From Streptomyces avermitilis MA-4680 = NBRC 14893 (lineage in GTDB: Bacteria; Actinomycetota; Actinomycetes; Streptomycetales; Streptomycetaceae), in contig NC_003155.5 of the NCBI RefSeq assembly GCF_000009765.2, positions 4,278,001-4,342,000 on the forward strand: a stretch of DNA of 64,000 nucleotides. Direction: 5' to 3'. Of the stretch, positions 1-7,871 are shown piece by piece. A model generated the notes under the pieces. That model saw only the letters and a program-made list of their open reading frames with translations, searched no databases and was not told the origin of the DNA. Both the position numbers and the translations under genes were made by a program. Each line of letters begins with the position of its first letter. Position 1 is the stretch's first letter.

Positions 1-1029
1 GGCGGTCACGGCGACCGGCGGCACAACGGCGGCGGCCGTCCCGTCGACGACCGGGGTGACGGTCGCGGTGACGCCCTGGACCGTGCCGGGGACGCCGGCG
101 ACCGTGCCGAAGACCGAGCCGACCGCCTGCTGCTCGACCCCCGTGACCGTGCCCGTGAGGTGGCCGGGGACGGCGGAGGCGGTGGCGTGGGCGGCCGTCG
201 TGACCTCGCCCGCCGTGCCCCGGGCGGCGGCAACCGTGCCCGTGGCGCGGCCCTGGGCGTAGCCGACCGCGTGGTGCGCGGCGCTCGTCGCACCCGCCGC
301 GGTACGGCCCGCGCCCGCGGTGGTGGTCTGCGCCTTCGTCTGTACGAGGCCCTGGACGCCCTGCGCCTTGGGCTGGGCGGCGTCCTGAGCACCCTGGAGC
401 TTGGTCTGGGCGGCCGCGAGGGCCTGCTCCAGTTCGGGCGCGAAGGCCGAGAGGGGACCGAACAGGTAGTCGATCCCGCCCCGGGGGGCGCCCGCGTCGG
501 ACACGGCCGCGTCTACCGCGCGCGTGGCACCGTCCGCGACCGCGGTGGCCTTGCCCCGGGCGGCGTGCACGGTGTGCGTGGTGTTCGCGGTGTGCGCGTG
601 GGAGAGGTGGGAGACGGGGACCTCGGCGTCGACGTACCGGCGGGCCTGGTCGGCCTGGTCCGCTGCGGCTGTCGTGGCCGTGGTGGCCGTGCTCGTGGTG
701 CGGGCGGCCGTCGTCTTCGTCTGGCCGGCGGCATCCGTGACCGTGGAGGTCGTGGCGTCGGTGACGCGGGCGGTGGTGCCATTGGTGCCGGTGAGGCCGG
801 TGGCCGTGTCCTGGACGCCGGAGACGACGCCGTCGACCGTGCCGGTCACCGCGCCCAACGGGTCCGTGGTGTCGACGCTCGCGTCGGACGCGTCGGTTGC
901 GTCGGCCGCGTCGGGAACGGAGACGGACGGCGCGGGCAGCTCGTCCGCGCTGGCGACGGCGGAACCGAGCGCCCACGCGCCGGTGACACCTGCGGCTATG
1001 ACGATGGAACGGCGGATGTTCTTGTTCAT
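1..1029 (-). CDS. secreted Ala/Thr/Val-rich protein, 3' end outside window
   Basis: Function is not recognised. The frame is open from the ATG at 1029 to the window edge, 343 codons so far with no stop, so the C-terminus is missing. The N-terminus MNKNIRRSIVIAAGVTGAWA, followed by a small-residue stretch ending ASA, is a clear Sec signal peptide. The mature part is low-complexity, very rich in Ala, Thr, Val and Gly (recurrent TVTGTV, GTVAGV, TAAGAT patterns) and contains no cysteine or obvious catalytic motif. It probably lies on the cell surface as an extended or coiled chain. The next gene upstream, on the same strand, also encodes an exported low-complexity protein, so the two may form an envelope pair. 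A 19-bp palindrome lies 33 bases before the start. Confidence 0.7.
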   Translation of the reverse strand, partial: MNKNIRRSIVIAAGVTGAWALGSAVASADELPAPSVSVPDAADATDASDASVDTTDPLGAVTGTVDGVVSGVQDTATGLTGTNGTTARVTDATTSTVTDAAGQTKTTAARTTSTATTATTAAADQADQARRYVDAEVPVSHLSHAHTANTTHTVHAARGKATAVADGATRAVDAAVSDAGAPRGGIDYLFGPLSAFAPELEQALAAAQTKLQGAQDAAQPKAQGVQGLVQTKAQTTTAGAGRTAAGATSAAHHAVGYAQGRATGTVAAARGTAGEVTTAAHATASAVPGHLTGTVTGVEQQAVGSVFGTVAGVPGTVQGVTATVTPVVDGTAAAVVPPVAVTA

Positions 1030-1061
1030 GCTTGCGTCAGATCCTTCGGGATTCCGGGATT

Positions 1062-1080
1062 CCGGGTTCTGAGAACCCGG
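1062..1080 (-). promoter_or_regulatory. perfect 19-bp palindrome in the leader of the secreted protein gene
   Basis: The 9-base arms CCGGGTTCT and AGAACCCGG are perfectly complementary around a single central G. The palindrome ends 33 bases upstream of the ATG at 1029. It could be an operator or a leader hairpin; there is no U-tract, so it is not an obvious intrinsic terminator. Short GGATTCCG repeats flank it on the gene side (about 1048-1063). Confidence 0.45.
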
Positions 1081-1228
1081 ACCAGGGAGTTCGGGAGTTC
1101 TGGAGTTCGGGCGCACCGGTGCCGGTCGGCCGGTCGACCGACGGATGCGTGGGGCGGTCCGGAGAGTGGGGATGGGGACCAGCGACTTCGCATCGGTCAG
1201 GCCTCGGCCAAGGGGCTTCGGTGGCTTC

Positions 1229-1257
1229 CGTCCGGAGACCGGAGGGGTGTCCGGACG
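1229..1257 (-). terminator. possible hairpin downstream of the Pro-rich secreted protein gene
   Basis: Eight-base complementary arms CGTCCGGA and TCCGGACG enclose a 13-base loop, about 60 bases after the stop of the gene ending at 1317. A second short stem (GACCTGT/ACAGGTC, about 1265-1292) lies closer to the stop. Either could end transcription; neither has a T-run. Confidence 0.3.
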
Positions 1258-1316
1258 ACGGGCAGACCTGTTCCGCCCCCGCGCGACAGGTCGGGGCGGG
1301 GAGGGGCTGCCTGGCT

Positions 1317-2384
1317 CTAGCCGGGGAACTCCGGAATGTCCCGGTACCTGTCCCGGGTCCCGTCCGCGGTGACGACCGCGGTGGCGCCGGGCACCAGCCG
1401 CAGCGGCGCCCGGTGGTCCAGGGTCACGGCATGTGCGTCGCCGTGCCGCGGCGCGCCGTTGTCGACCGCCGACTGCGGGCCGAGCTCGCCGGTCGGGTCA
1501 CCGGGGGCTTGTTGCGCGGGCGCCTGTGCGGGCCCTGCGCCGTGGGGCGCGCGGTGCATCACGTTCCCACCGGCCGAGGAGGCGCCGACGGCCGGTGGAC
1601 CGTATGCCGCCGGTGATTCCTGGGTCTCCCGCTGCTCCGCGGAACCCGCGTGCGCCGCCGTGCCGCCCGGCTGCCGCGGACTCGCCGGGGCCGGCAGGGT
1701 CTGCACCGGGGACGTGGGCAGACCGGACAGCCCCGGGAGACCGGGCAGCGAGGGCGGCTCGGGGAGCGCGGGCAACGAAGGGAGCGGGGGAAGCGAAGGA
1801 GGCGAAGGAGGCGAGGGAGGCGAAGGGAACGACGGCACCGGCACCTGCGAGGACGCGTCGGCCAGCCCGTCGGCGACCGTGTCCGCGAGATCCCCGACCG
1901 GCCGTACGACACCACCGGCGAGGCCGACGGCGACGGGACGGACGACGCGCTGGACGGCGGGGGCCGTCTTGGTGACGTCGGCGACGGGGCCGACATTCGC
2001 GCGGGAAGGCGTTCCGGCGTTCGCACGGGAAGGCGTTGCGGCGTTCGCGCGGGACGGCGTTCCGGGGGATCCCTTGGGTGCCGAGGGAACGGCCGTTGCT
2101 TCAGGGCGTACAGGGCGAGCCGCAGGCGTGGGCGCGCCCTTCGGTTCCTGGGCCGCCGCGCTGCTGATGGTCCGTCCGGCTTGCCGAGCCGTCCCCTTCA
2201 CCGACCGCACGAACGCTGGCGGTGCCGCCCCCGGAGCCGTCCCCGAAACCGTTTCCGCAGCTGTCGAAACCGTCGGCGTACCGTCCGCCGCATGCACCTG
2301 CTCCCCGCAGAGGAGCCCCAGCGCGAACAACCCGCCCACCAGCACCACCACATGCAGCGCGCGCCGTCCGGCCGCCCCGCGCAT
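1317..2384 (-). CDS. secreted proline-rich low-complexity protein
   Basis: Function is not recognised. From the ATG at 2384 (355 aa) the N-terminus MRGAAGRRALHVVVLVGGLF followed by ALGLLCGEQVHAADG is a classical signal peptide with cleavage after HA-A. A GTG start 39 codons further upstream (2501) is possible but would bury the signal peptide behind a poorly compatible stretch. The middle contains SRANAATP/SRANAGTP repeats and then a long Pro/Ser/Leu tract (PSPPSPPSPPSLPPLP type), the sort of rigid spacer found in wall-spanning proteins. The C-terminal 35 residues (DHRAPLRLVPGATAVVTADG) look more structured. No LPXTG motif is present. There is no good Shine-Dalgarno sequence for either start, so the start is uncertain. 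Confidence 0.65.
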   Translation of the reverse strand: MRGAAGRRALHVVVLVGGLFALGLLCGEQVHAADGTPTVSTAAETVSGTAPGAAPPAFVRSVKGTARQAGRTISSAAAQEPKGAPTPAARPVRPEATAVPSAPKGSPGTPSRANAATPSRANAGTPSRANVGPVADVTKTAPAVQRVVRPVAVGLAGGVVRPVGDLADTVADGLADASSQVPVPSFPSPPSPPSPPSLPPLPSLPALPEPPSLPGLPGLSGLPTSPVQTLPAPASPRQPGGTAAHAGSAEQRETQESPAAYGPPAVGASSAGGNVMHRAPHGAGPAQAPAQQAPGDPTGELGPQSAVDNGAPRHGDAHAVTLDHRAPLRLVPGATAVVTADGTRDRYRDIPEFPG

Positions 2385-2660
2385 CACACGCAGAGCGGCA
2401 CCGGAGAAGGGCAGCGCGGCTGGCAGGGTCAAGACGGGCGGAGCCTCCGTGCGGCGGAACGTGACGAAACGAGGCGGTACAGAACGGAACACGGCGGACA
2501 CGGCGGACGCGGCGCACCGTCTGCACCGAGACGGCAGTGAGTCGACGATGACTCGACAGCGACTCGAAAGTGAAGAGGCGTCGATCCTCGCACGGGACTC
2601 CCGAGGTTGCGCAAGCCCCCCATTACCGATGGGTAGTCATATCCGGTTTCTCAGCCTCCG

Positions 2661-3932
2661 TCATGCCGTGTCCGGTATCGGAAGGGGCCGCTTCTCGATC
2701 GCCGCCGCCATGACCTCCGGGAACAGGTCGGGCGTGCAGGCGAACGCCGGTGCGCCCAGCGCCGCGAGCGCCGCCGCGTGCTCCCTGTCGTATGCGGGCG
2801 CCCCCTCGTCGGACAGCGCCAGCAGCGTCACGAACTGCACCCCCGACGCCTTCATCGCCGCCACCCGCTTGAGCATCTCGTCGCGTATCCCGCCTTCGTA
2901 GAGGTCACTGATGAGGACGACGACCGTGTCGGCGGGCCGGGTGATCTGCGACTGGCAGTACGCGAGCGCCCTGTTGATGTCCGTACCGCCGCCGAGCTGG
3001 GTGCCGAAGAGGACGTCGACCGGATCGTCGAGCTGGTCGGTGAGGTCGACGACGGCCGTGTCGAAGACGACGAGCCGGGTGGCGATGGACCGCATGGAGG
3101 CGAGCACCGCACCGAACACCGAGGCGTAGACGACGGACGCCGCCATCGACCCCGACTGGTCGATACAGAGGACGACCTCCTTCTTGACGGACTGCGAGGC
3201 GCGTCCGTAGCCGATGAGCCGCTCGGGCACGATCGTGCGGTACTCCGGCAGGTAGTGCTTGAGGTTGGCCGCGATCGTGCGGTTCCAGTCGATGTCGTGA
3301 TGGCGTGGGCGGGTGATGCGGGCACTGCGGTCGAGGGCACCGGTGAGGGTGGCCCGGGTGCGGGTGGCCAGCCGCTTCTCCAGGTCCTCGACGACCTTGC
3401 GCACCACGGCCCGCGCCGTCTCCTTCGTGGTGTCCGGCATCGCCTTGTTGAGCGAGAGCAGCGTGCCCACGAGGTGCACGTCGGCCTCCACCGCCTCCAG
3501 CATCTCCGGCTCGAGCAGGAGGGTGGACAGCCCGAGCCGGTCGATGGCGTCCCGCTGCATCACCTGGACGACCGAGGAGGGGAAGTACGTCCGGATGTCC
3601 CCGAGCCAGCGGGCGACGGACGGCGCGGACGCCCCGAGCCCCGCCGAACGGTCTCGGCCCGTCTGCGGTTTGTCCCCCTTCCCGTACAGCGCGGTCAGCG
3701 CCCCGTCCATCGCGGCGTCCTGCCCGGCGAGCCCACACCCGGTGCCGTCCGCCGCGTCCCCTCCGAGCACCAGCCGCCAGCGACGCAGCCTCTCGCCGGC
3801 ACCGGCCGGGCGGGCGGCGTCGGCTGGACGGGCGCCGTCAGCCGGGCGAGCGGCGTCAGCCACGCGGGCGCCGTCGGCCAGGCGGGCGGCCGGCGTCGTC
3901 GTCCCCGCTCGGTCGGTCGCGTGTGCGGTCAT
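2661..3932 (-). CDS. VWA domain protein (CoxE-like) of a MoxR/SWIM cassette
   Basis: The protein has 423 aa. The C-terminal half is a von Willebrand factor A domain with an intact MIDAS: DQSGSM (Asp258-Ser260-Ser262), the Thr of GGGTDIN and the Asp of LISDLYEGG. The N-terminal 50 residues are a degenerate ADGAR/ADAARP repeat, followed by a helical region (about 75-250) typical of VWA proteins that partner MoxR ATPases. The ATG at 3932 overlaps the stop of the DUF5682 gene by 4 bases (ATGA), so translation is coupled and stoichiometry with its neighbours is likely. VWA-MoxR pairs generally act as metal-dependent remodelling or chaperone machines; the substrate here is unknown. It is the last gene of the minus-strand arm, downstream of a predicted DNA-damage promoter. 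Confidence 0.9.
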   Translation of the reverse strand: MTAHATDRAGTTTPAARLADGARVADAARPADGARPADAARPAGAGERLRRWRLVLGGDAADGTGCGLAGQDAAMDGALTALYGKGDKPQTGRDRSAGLGASAPSVARWLGDIRTYFPSSVVQVMQRDAIDRLGLSTLLLEPEMLEAVEADVHLVGTLLSLNKAMPDTTKETARAVVRKVVEDLEKRLATRTRATLTGALDRSARITRPRHHDIDWNRTIAANLKHYLPEYRTIVPERLIGYGRASQSVKKEVVLCIDQSGSMAASVVYASVFGAVLASMRSIATRLVVFDTAVVDLTDQLDDPVDVLFGTQLGGGTDINRALAYCQSQITRPADTVVVLISDLYEGGIRDEMLKRVAAMKASGVQFVTLLALSDEGAPAYDREHAAALAALGAPAFACTPDLFPEVMAAAIEKRPLPIPDTA

Positions 3933-6355
3933 CGAGTCACCCCCACAAGGTCGTTGGTGTCGCCGTCGGCGAGGTCGTCCAGCCCGAGCAGCAGGCGCAG
4001 CACCGGCAGCACCGCGTCGGCCCGCTCGGTGTCGAGGTCGGTGGCGTATCCGGGGGTGCCCGAGCCGACGGCCGCGGCACTCCCCCGCGCCCCCGGTCCG
4101 CGCCGCACCAGCTCGCCCAGCGTTCTGCGCACCCCGGGCTCGTATGCCGAGAAGGTGCGCCGCAGCAGGGGCAGTACGTCGGTGAACGCCTCCGCCGGTA
4201 CCCCGGTCAGCCAGGCGTCCACCAGCCCGAGCAGCCGCTCGTCGTGCACGAGCAGCATCCCGCCGCCGGAACCGCCCCCGACGAACCCCTCGATCCACGC
4301 GGCCGCGTCCCCCGGCGCCGTCCCCGGCGACAGCACGAGCCCCATCAGCCGTGCGGCCTCGTCCTGCGCCAGCGCCCCGTCGTCCAGGAGCAGTCGCACG
4401 GCGCGCCCACGGATCACTCCGGGTACGGTGTCCCGCCCGGAGAGGACCCGCAGCACGGAGTGCCAGCGTTCGCGTATGCCGGTACCGCCCTGGCCCGAGC
4501 CCTCGTCGCCCTGCCGAGCCGCGGTCCCCTCCCCCAGCAGACCCACCGCCCCGTGCACCGCGTCCACATGGCGGCGCATCTCCTCCGCCGCCTCCGTGCC
4601 GAGCGCGGCGCACGCGGGCGGCAGTCCGACGAACACGCGTTCAGCGAGGCCCGTCGCGACCCCGGCCAGTGCCTTCGTGTCCGTGCCGCGCACATCGCCG
4701 TAGCGCAGGGAGCGGACCAGGGCGGGCAGGGCCTGGGCGAGATGGCCGACATCGGTGTCGAGTGCCGCGCGGTCGGCGAGGACGCGCATCACGACGGGCA
4801 GCGCGCCCGGGAGTCCGGCCGGCAGACAGCGCTCGGCGAGCGCCGTGACCTCGGCCAGCGCCTGCGCGGCGACCGCGTCCGCCTCGGCCTTGGCGGTCGC
4901 GGCGGCGAGCACGGTGGTGCCCCACACCCCGGCTTCCGCGACCCGTACCGACAGCTCCGGCTCCCAGCGCAGCCGCCAGGTCTCCCGGAACGTACCGGTG
5001 CTGCCGCGCGACGCGGCGGGCTCGCCCCACGCCACGCGCAGCAGACGGAGCCGGTGCAGCAGCCTGCTGCGCTCGGCGTCGGTCTCTTTGCGCAGGTCCA
5101 GCTCCACCTCCCGCTCCAGCGGCTCCGGTTTGAGCCGCAACCGTCGCTGGAGCCGGGTCAGGTCCCGCTGCAACGGGACGGCGGGAGCCGACTCGGGGAC
5201 CTCCCCCAGTACATCGCCGACCACGAGCCGGTCGTGCACCAGCGCCAACGGCACGTCCGAGCCCTCGCACATCACCGCCCGAACGGCGTCGGTCGTCTCG
5301 GTCAGCCCGGGCAGCGGACGTCCGCGCATCACCGCGAGCGTTTCGGCCAGCCGCACCGCCTCGATGACGTGGGCGGACGAGACGATCCGGTCCTCCTCGC
5401 GCAGCAGCCCGGCCACCTTGGTCAGCCATCGCTCGACCGGCCGGTCGGGAACGCCGAACAGATGCCCGTACCAGCCGGGCGAGTCGATCCCGGCGCCGTA
5501 CCCACTGGCCCGGGCCAGCCGCCGGTGCGTCCACGGCACCCAGGTCATGTCGGTCTTCACCTTGGGCAGCCCCTTCAGCAGGGCCCGGTCGGCGGCGACG
5601 GTGGCCTTCCGCCGCAGCGCGGGCACATGCCAGGCACCGCACACGACCGCCACGTCGTCACCGAACTCCCGCTGGGCCGCCCGCACCTGGAGCCGCATGT
5701 ACGCCTCCCGAACGAGGTCCCGCTCGTGCCCCCCGGTGCCGTACGCCTCCCGCAGCGCCCCCATGGCCTCCTCGAGCACCGTGAACGGCGCGAACACGTC
5801 ACCCCCCGTCCCCCGGTGCTCGACCACGTCCTCCCACCAGCGCTCCGGGTCGTCGTACCCGGCGGCTTCGGCGAGTACGGCCAGGGGGTCGACCCGGACG
5901 GCCTCGTCGACGGGCTGCGGCAAGGGCTCCTTCTCCGCGGCCGGTTCCTCCTTGTCCCAGGCCAGCGTGTGCGTCGCCGGGAGGTCGATGAAGCGGGCCG
6001 GCACCCCGTGTTCGAGGGACCAGCGGATCGCGACCCACTCCGGGGAGAACTCGGCCAGCGGCCAGAACGCCGACCGCCCCGGCTCTTCCACGGCATGGGC
6101 GAGCAGCGCCACGGGCGGCCGCATCTCCTCGTCCCCGGCGAGCGGGATCAGGGCGTCCGCCTCCGGGGGCCCCTCGATCAGCACGGCCCGCGGCCGCGCC
6201 GCTTCCAGAGCCGCCCGTACGGCCCGCGCCGAACCGGGCCCGTGATGCCGCACGCCGAGCAACAACGGCCGCTCACCGCCGTCTCCGCCCCCACCCACGG
6301 CCACGTCGACGCCTACGCCTACGCCTACGGACTGAGCCTCCTCATCGCCTGCCAC
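3929..6355 (-). CDS. DUF5682 protein with TraB/Tiki-like N-terminal domain
   Basis: The start chosen is GTG at 6355 (808 aa) because GAGGGGG lies about 5 bases upstream and it falls before the conserved start of homology; GTGs 50-60 bases downstream are alternatives and a longer frame to 6457 reads as junk. Near residue 34 it has GVRHHGPGSARAV, then EGPPE at about 61-65, and CGAWHVPAL at about 239. This pattern (G-x-x-H near the start, an acidic pair, then a GAxHV motif) resembles the TraB/ChaN/EreA-like superfamily, hydrolase-like domains often with metal-binding Glu/His. The remaining 550 residues are mainly helical and unassigned. The family is a constant neighbour of MoxR, VWA, SWIM and DUF5691 proteins in actinobacteria. 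The 3' end is coupled to the VWA gene; the 5' end overlaps a 61-codon ORF by 14 bases. Confidence 0.82.
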   Translation of the reverse strand: MAGDEEAQSVGVGVGVDVAVGGGGDGGERPLLLGVRHHGPGSARAVRAALEAARPRAVLIEGPPEADALIPLAGDEEMRPPVALLAHAVEEPGRSAFWPLAEFSPEWVAIRWSLEHGVPARFIDLPATHTLAWDKEEPAAEKEPLPQPVDEAVRVDPLAVLAEAAGYDDPERWWEDVVEHRGTGGDVFAPFTVLEEAMGALREAYGTGGHERDLVREAYMRLQVRAAQREFGDDVAVVCGAWHVPALRRKATVAADRALLKGLPKVKTDMTWVPWTHRRLARASGYGAGIDSPGWYGHLFGVPDRPVERWLTKVAGLLREEDRIVSSAHVIEAVRLAETLAVMRGRPLPGLTETTDAVRAVMCEGSDVPLALVHDRLVVGDVLGEVPESAPAVPLQRDLTRLQRRLRLKPEPLEREVELDLRKETDAERSRLLHRLRLLRVAWGEPAASRGSTGTFRETWRLRWEPELSVRVAEAGVWGTTVLAAATAKAEADAVAAQALAEVTALAERCLPAGLPGALPVVMRVLADRAALDTDVGHLAQALPALVRSLRYGDVRGTDTKALAGVATGLAERVFVGLPPACAALGTEAAEEMRRHVDAVHGAVGLLGEGTAARQGDEGSGQGGTGIRERWHSVLRVLSGRDTVPGVIRGRAVRLLLDDGALAQDEAARLMGLVLSPGTAPGDAAAWIEGFVGGGSGGGMLLVHDERLLGLVDAWLTGVPAEAFTDVLPLLRRTFSAYEPGVRRTLGELVRRGPGARGSAAAVGSGTPGYATDLDTERADAVLPVLRLLLGLDDLADGDTNDLVGVTR

Positions 6356-6527
6356 ACGATCCCCCTCGCCGCCGGGTCCAGCCCAAGTCCTTGAACTCCA
6401 GGTGCTCCAGGTCCTCCAGCCCCTCCCTGGCACCCCGGCCCCCGGCACCGTCCTCAAGACAGCGCGTCACCAGGACCCCCGCCCCGTGCCAGAACCCCCG
6501 CACGGCGTCGCATCCGGAGTCACTCAT
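6342..6527 (-). CDS. small 61-aa ORF coupled between the MoxR and DUF5682 genes
   Basis: The ATG at 6527 shares an ATGA overlap with the stop of the AAA ATPase gene (6524-6526), the same arrangement used elsewhere in this operon, and the ORF ends just past the DUF5682 start. The product starts MSDSGCDAVRGFWHGAGVLV and has an acidic central helix (REGLEDLEHLEFKDLGW) followed by a basic tail. No family is recognised. The coupling argues it is translated; its low complexity argues caution. It could be a real accessory peptide, or a coupling ORF that carries ribosomes to the DUF5682 start. Confidence 0.4.
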   Translation of the reverse strand: MSDSGCDAVRGFWHGAGVLVTRCLEDGAGGRGAREGLEDLEHLEFKDLGWTRRRGGSCGRR

Positions 6528-7738
6528 GCGCTCACCTCCCGGCACGCCCGGTAGAAGTCCATCCACCCGTCGCGCTCGCGGACGACCGCCTCCAGGTACT
6601 CCTGCCAGATCACGCGGTCGGCCGCCGGGTCGCGGACGACGGCGCCGAGGATGCCCGCGGCGACATCGCTCGCGCGCAGCACGCCGTCACCGAAGTGGGC
6701 GGCCAGGGCAAGCCCGTTGGTGACGACGGAGATCGCCTCCGCGGTGGAGAGCGTGCCGCTGGGTGACTTCAGCTTCGTACGCCCGTCGGTCGTGACGCCG
6801 TCACGCAGCTCGCGGAAGACCGTGACGACCCGGCGGATCTCGTCGACGCCGTCGGGCACGGCCGGCAGATCGAGCGAGCGGCCGATCTGGTCCACCCGGC
6901 GGGAGACGATGTCGACCTCGGCGTCGGCGCTCTCCGGCAGCGGCAGCACCACCGTGTTGAAACGGCGGCGCAGCGCGCTCGACAGCTCATTGACCCCGCG
7001 GTCCCGGTCGTTGGCCGTCGCGATCAGGTTGAAGCCGCGTACGGCCTGCACCTCCTGCCCCAGCTCCGGGATCGGCAGGGTCTTTTCCGACAGGATCGTG
7101 ATCAGGGTGTCCTGGACGTCCGCCGGAACGCGGGTCAGTTCCTCGACGCGGGCCGTCATTCCGTCGGCCATGGCCCGCATGACCGGGCTCGGCACCAGCG
7201 CGTCCCGGCTCGGGCCGTGCGCGAGCAGCTGCGCGTAGTTCCAGCCGTAGCGGATCGCCTCCTCCGGTGTGCCGGCCGTGCCCTGCACCAGGAGTGTGGA
7301 GTCTCCGCTGACGGCGGCGGCCAGATGCTCGGACACCCATGTCTTCGCGGTGCCGGGCACCCCGAGCAGCAGCAGGGCCCGGTCGGTGGCGAGGGTGGTG
7401 ACGGCGACCTCGACGATGCGCCGCGGGCCCACGTACTTCGGTGTGATGACCGTGCCGTCCGGCAGTGTGCCGCCCAGCAGATACGTCGCCACGGCCCACG
7501 GCGACAGCCGCCACCGGACCGGGCGCGGCCGGTCGTCCTGTGCGGCCAGCGCCGCGAGTTCGGCGGCGAAGGTGACCTCGGCGTGCGGTCGCAGGACCTC
7601 GGGCGTCTCTCCCCCGGACGGACGCGCGCTCTCGCCCGTGGACGGACGCGCACTCGCGTCCGCTCTCCCGCTCGCGTTCGCGGGCGCGGACTTGTCGGGG
7701 CTCGGGTCGACGGACGTCGGTTCGACGGACACGGACAT
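6524..7738 (-). CDS. MoxR-family AAA+ ATPase
   Basis: The ATG at 7738 (404 aa) follows GGAGGGGG at 9 bases; upstream in-frame codons are promoter sequence. Walker A is GVPGTAKTW (residues 126-134), the Walker B region is represented by RVEELTRVPADVQDTLI, which keeps acidic residues but not the classic hhhhDE spelling, and sensor 1 is FNLIATANDRDRG, followed by the arginine-finger segment SSALRRRFN. This is the MoxR-type AAA+ architecture. Residues 15-45 are a linker of SGRADASAR-type repeats. MoxR ATPases use ATP hydrolysis to remodel or insert cofactors into partner complexes, normally together with a VWA protein, here two genes downstream. The gene is the first of the minus-strand arm and has a predicted damage-inducible promoter. 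Confidence 0.92.
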   Translation of the reverse strand: MSVSVEPTSVDPSPDKSAPANASGRADASARPSTGESARPSGGETPEVLRPHAEVTFAAELAALAAQDDRPRPVRWRLSPWAVATYLLGGTLPDGTVITPKYVGPRRIVEVAVTTLATDRALLLLGVPGTAKTWVSEHLAAAVSGDSTLLVQGTAGTPEEAIRYGWNYAQLLAHGPSRDALVPSPVMRAMADGMTARVEELTRVPADVQDTLITILSEKTLPIPELGQEVQAVRGFNLIATANDRDRGVNELSSALRRRFNTVVLPLPESADAEVDIVSRRVDQIGRSLDLPAVPDGVDEIRRVVTVFRELRDGVTTDGRTKLKSPSGTLSTAEAISVVTNGLALAAHFGDGVLRASDVAAGILGAVVRDPAADRVIWQEYLEAVVRERDGWMDFYRACREVSA

Positions 7739-7780
7739 GGAGCGGTCCCCCTCCAGCTCGATCGGCTCGGATCTGGTTCC

Positions 7781-7803
7781 ACCGTGCACCACACCACTGA
7801 CAA
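7781..7803 (-). promoter_or_regulatory. PafBC-type (RecA-NDp) DNA-damage promoter, MoxR arm
   Basis: On the minus strand TTGTCAGTG (7803-7795) is followed after exactly 8 bases by CACGGT (7786-7781). The consensus for RecA-independent damage promoters in mycobacteria is TTGTCRGTG-N8-TANNNT, so the upstream element is perfect and the -10 has one mismatch. The predicted transcript would start about 7774, leaving a 36-base leader that contains the Shine-Dalgarno sequence of the AAA gene. Confidence 0.6.
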
Positions 7804-7841
7804 TGCGCTCTGACCTGCACAAATGCAGGCACGGCAGTCGA

Positions 7842-7864
7842 TTGTCAGTGGGGGGATCTACCTT
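7842..7864 (+). promoter_or_regulatory. PafBC-type (RecA-NDp) DNA-damage promoter, SWIM arm
   Basis: TTGTCAGTG (7842-7850), then 8 bases, then TACCTT (7859-7864): a perfect match to TTGTCRGTG-N8-TANNNT. The predicted start site, about 7 bases after the -10, coincides with the ATG at 7872, so the SWIM mRNA would be leaderless, which explains its lack of a well-placed Shine-Dalgarno sequence. With the minus-strand copy it forms an 11-bp inverted repeat (7794-7804 and 7841-7851) that encloses a second small palindrome, CCTGCA-CAAA-TGCAGG (7814-7829). Confidence 0.75.
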
Positions 7865-7871
7865 CGATGGC

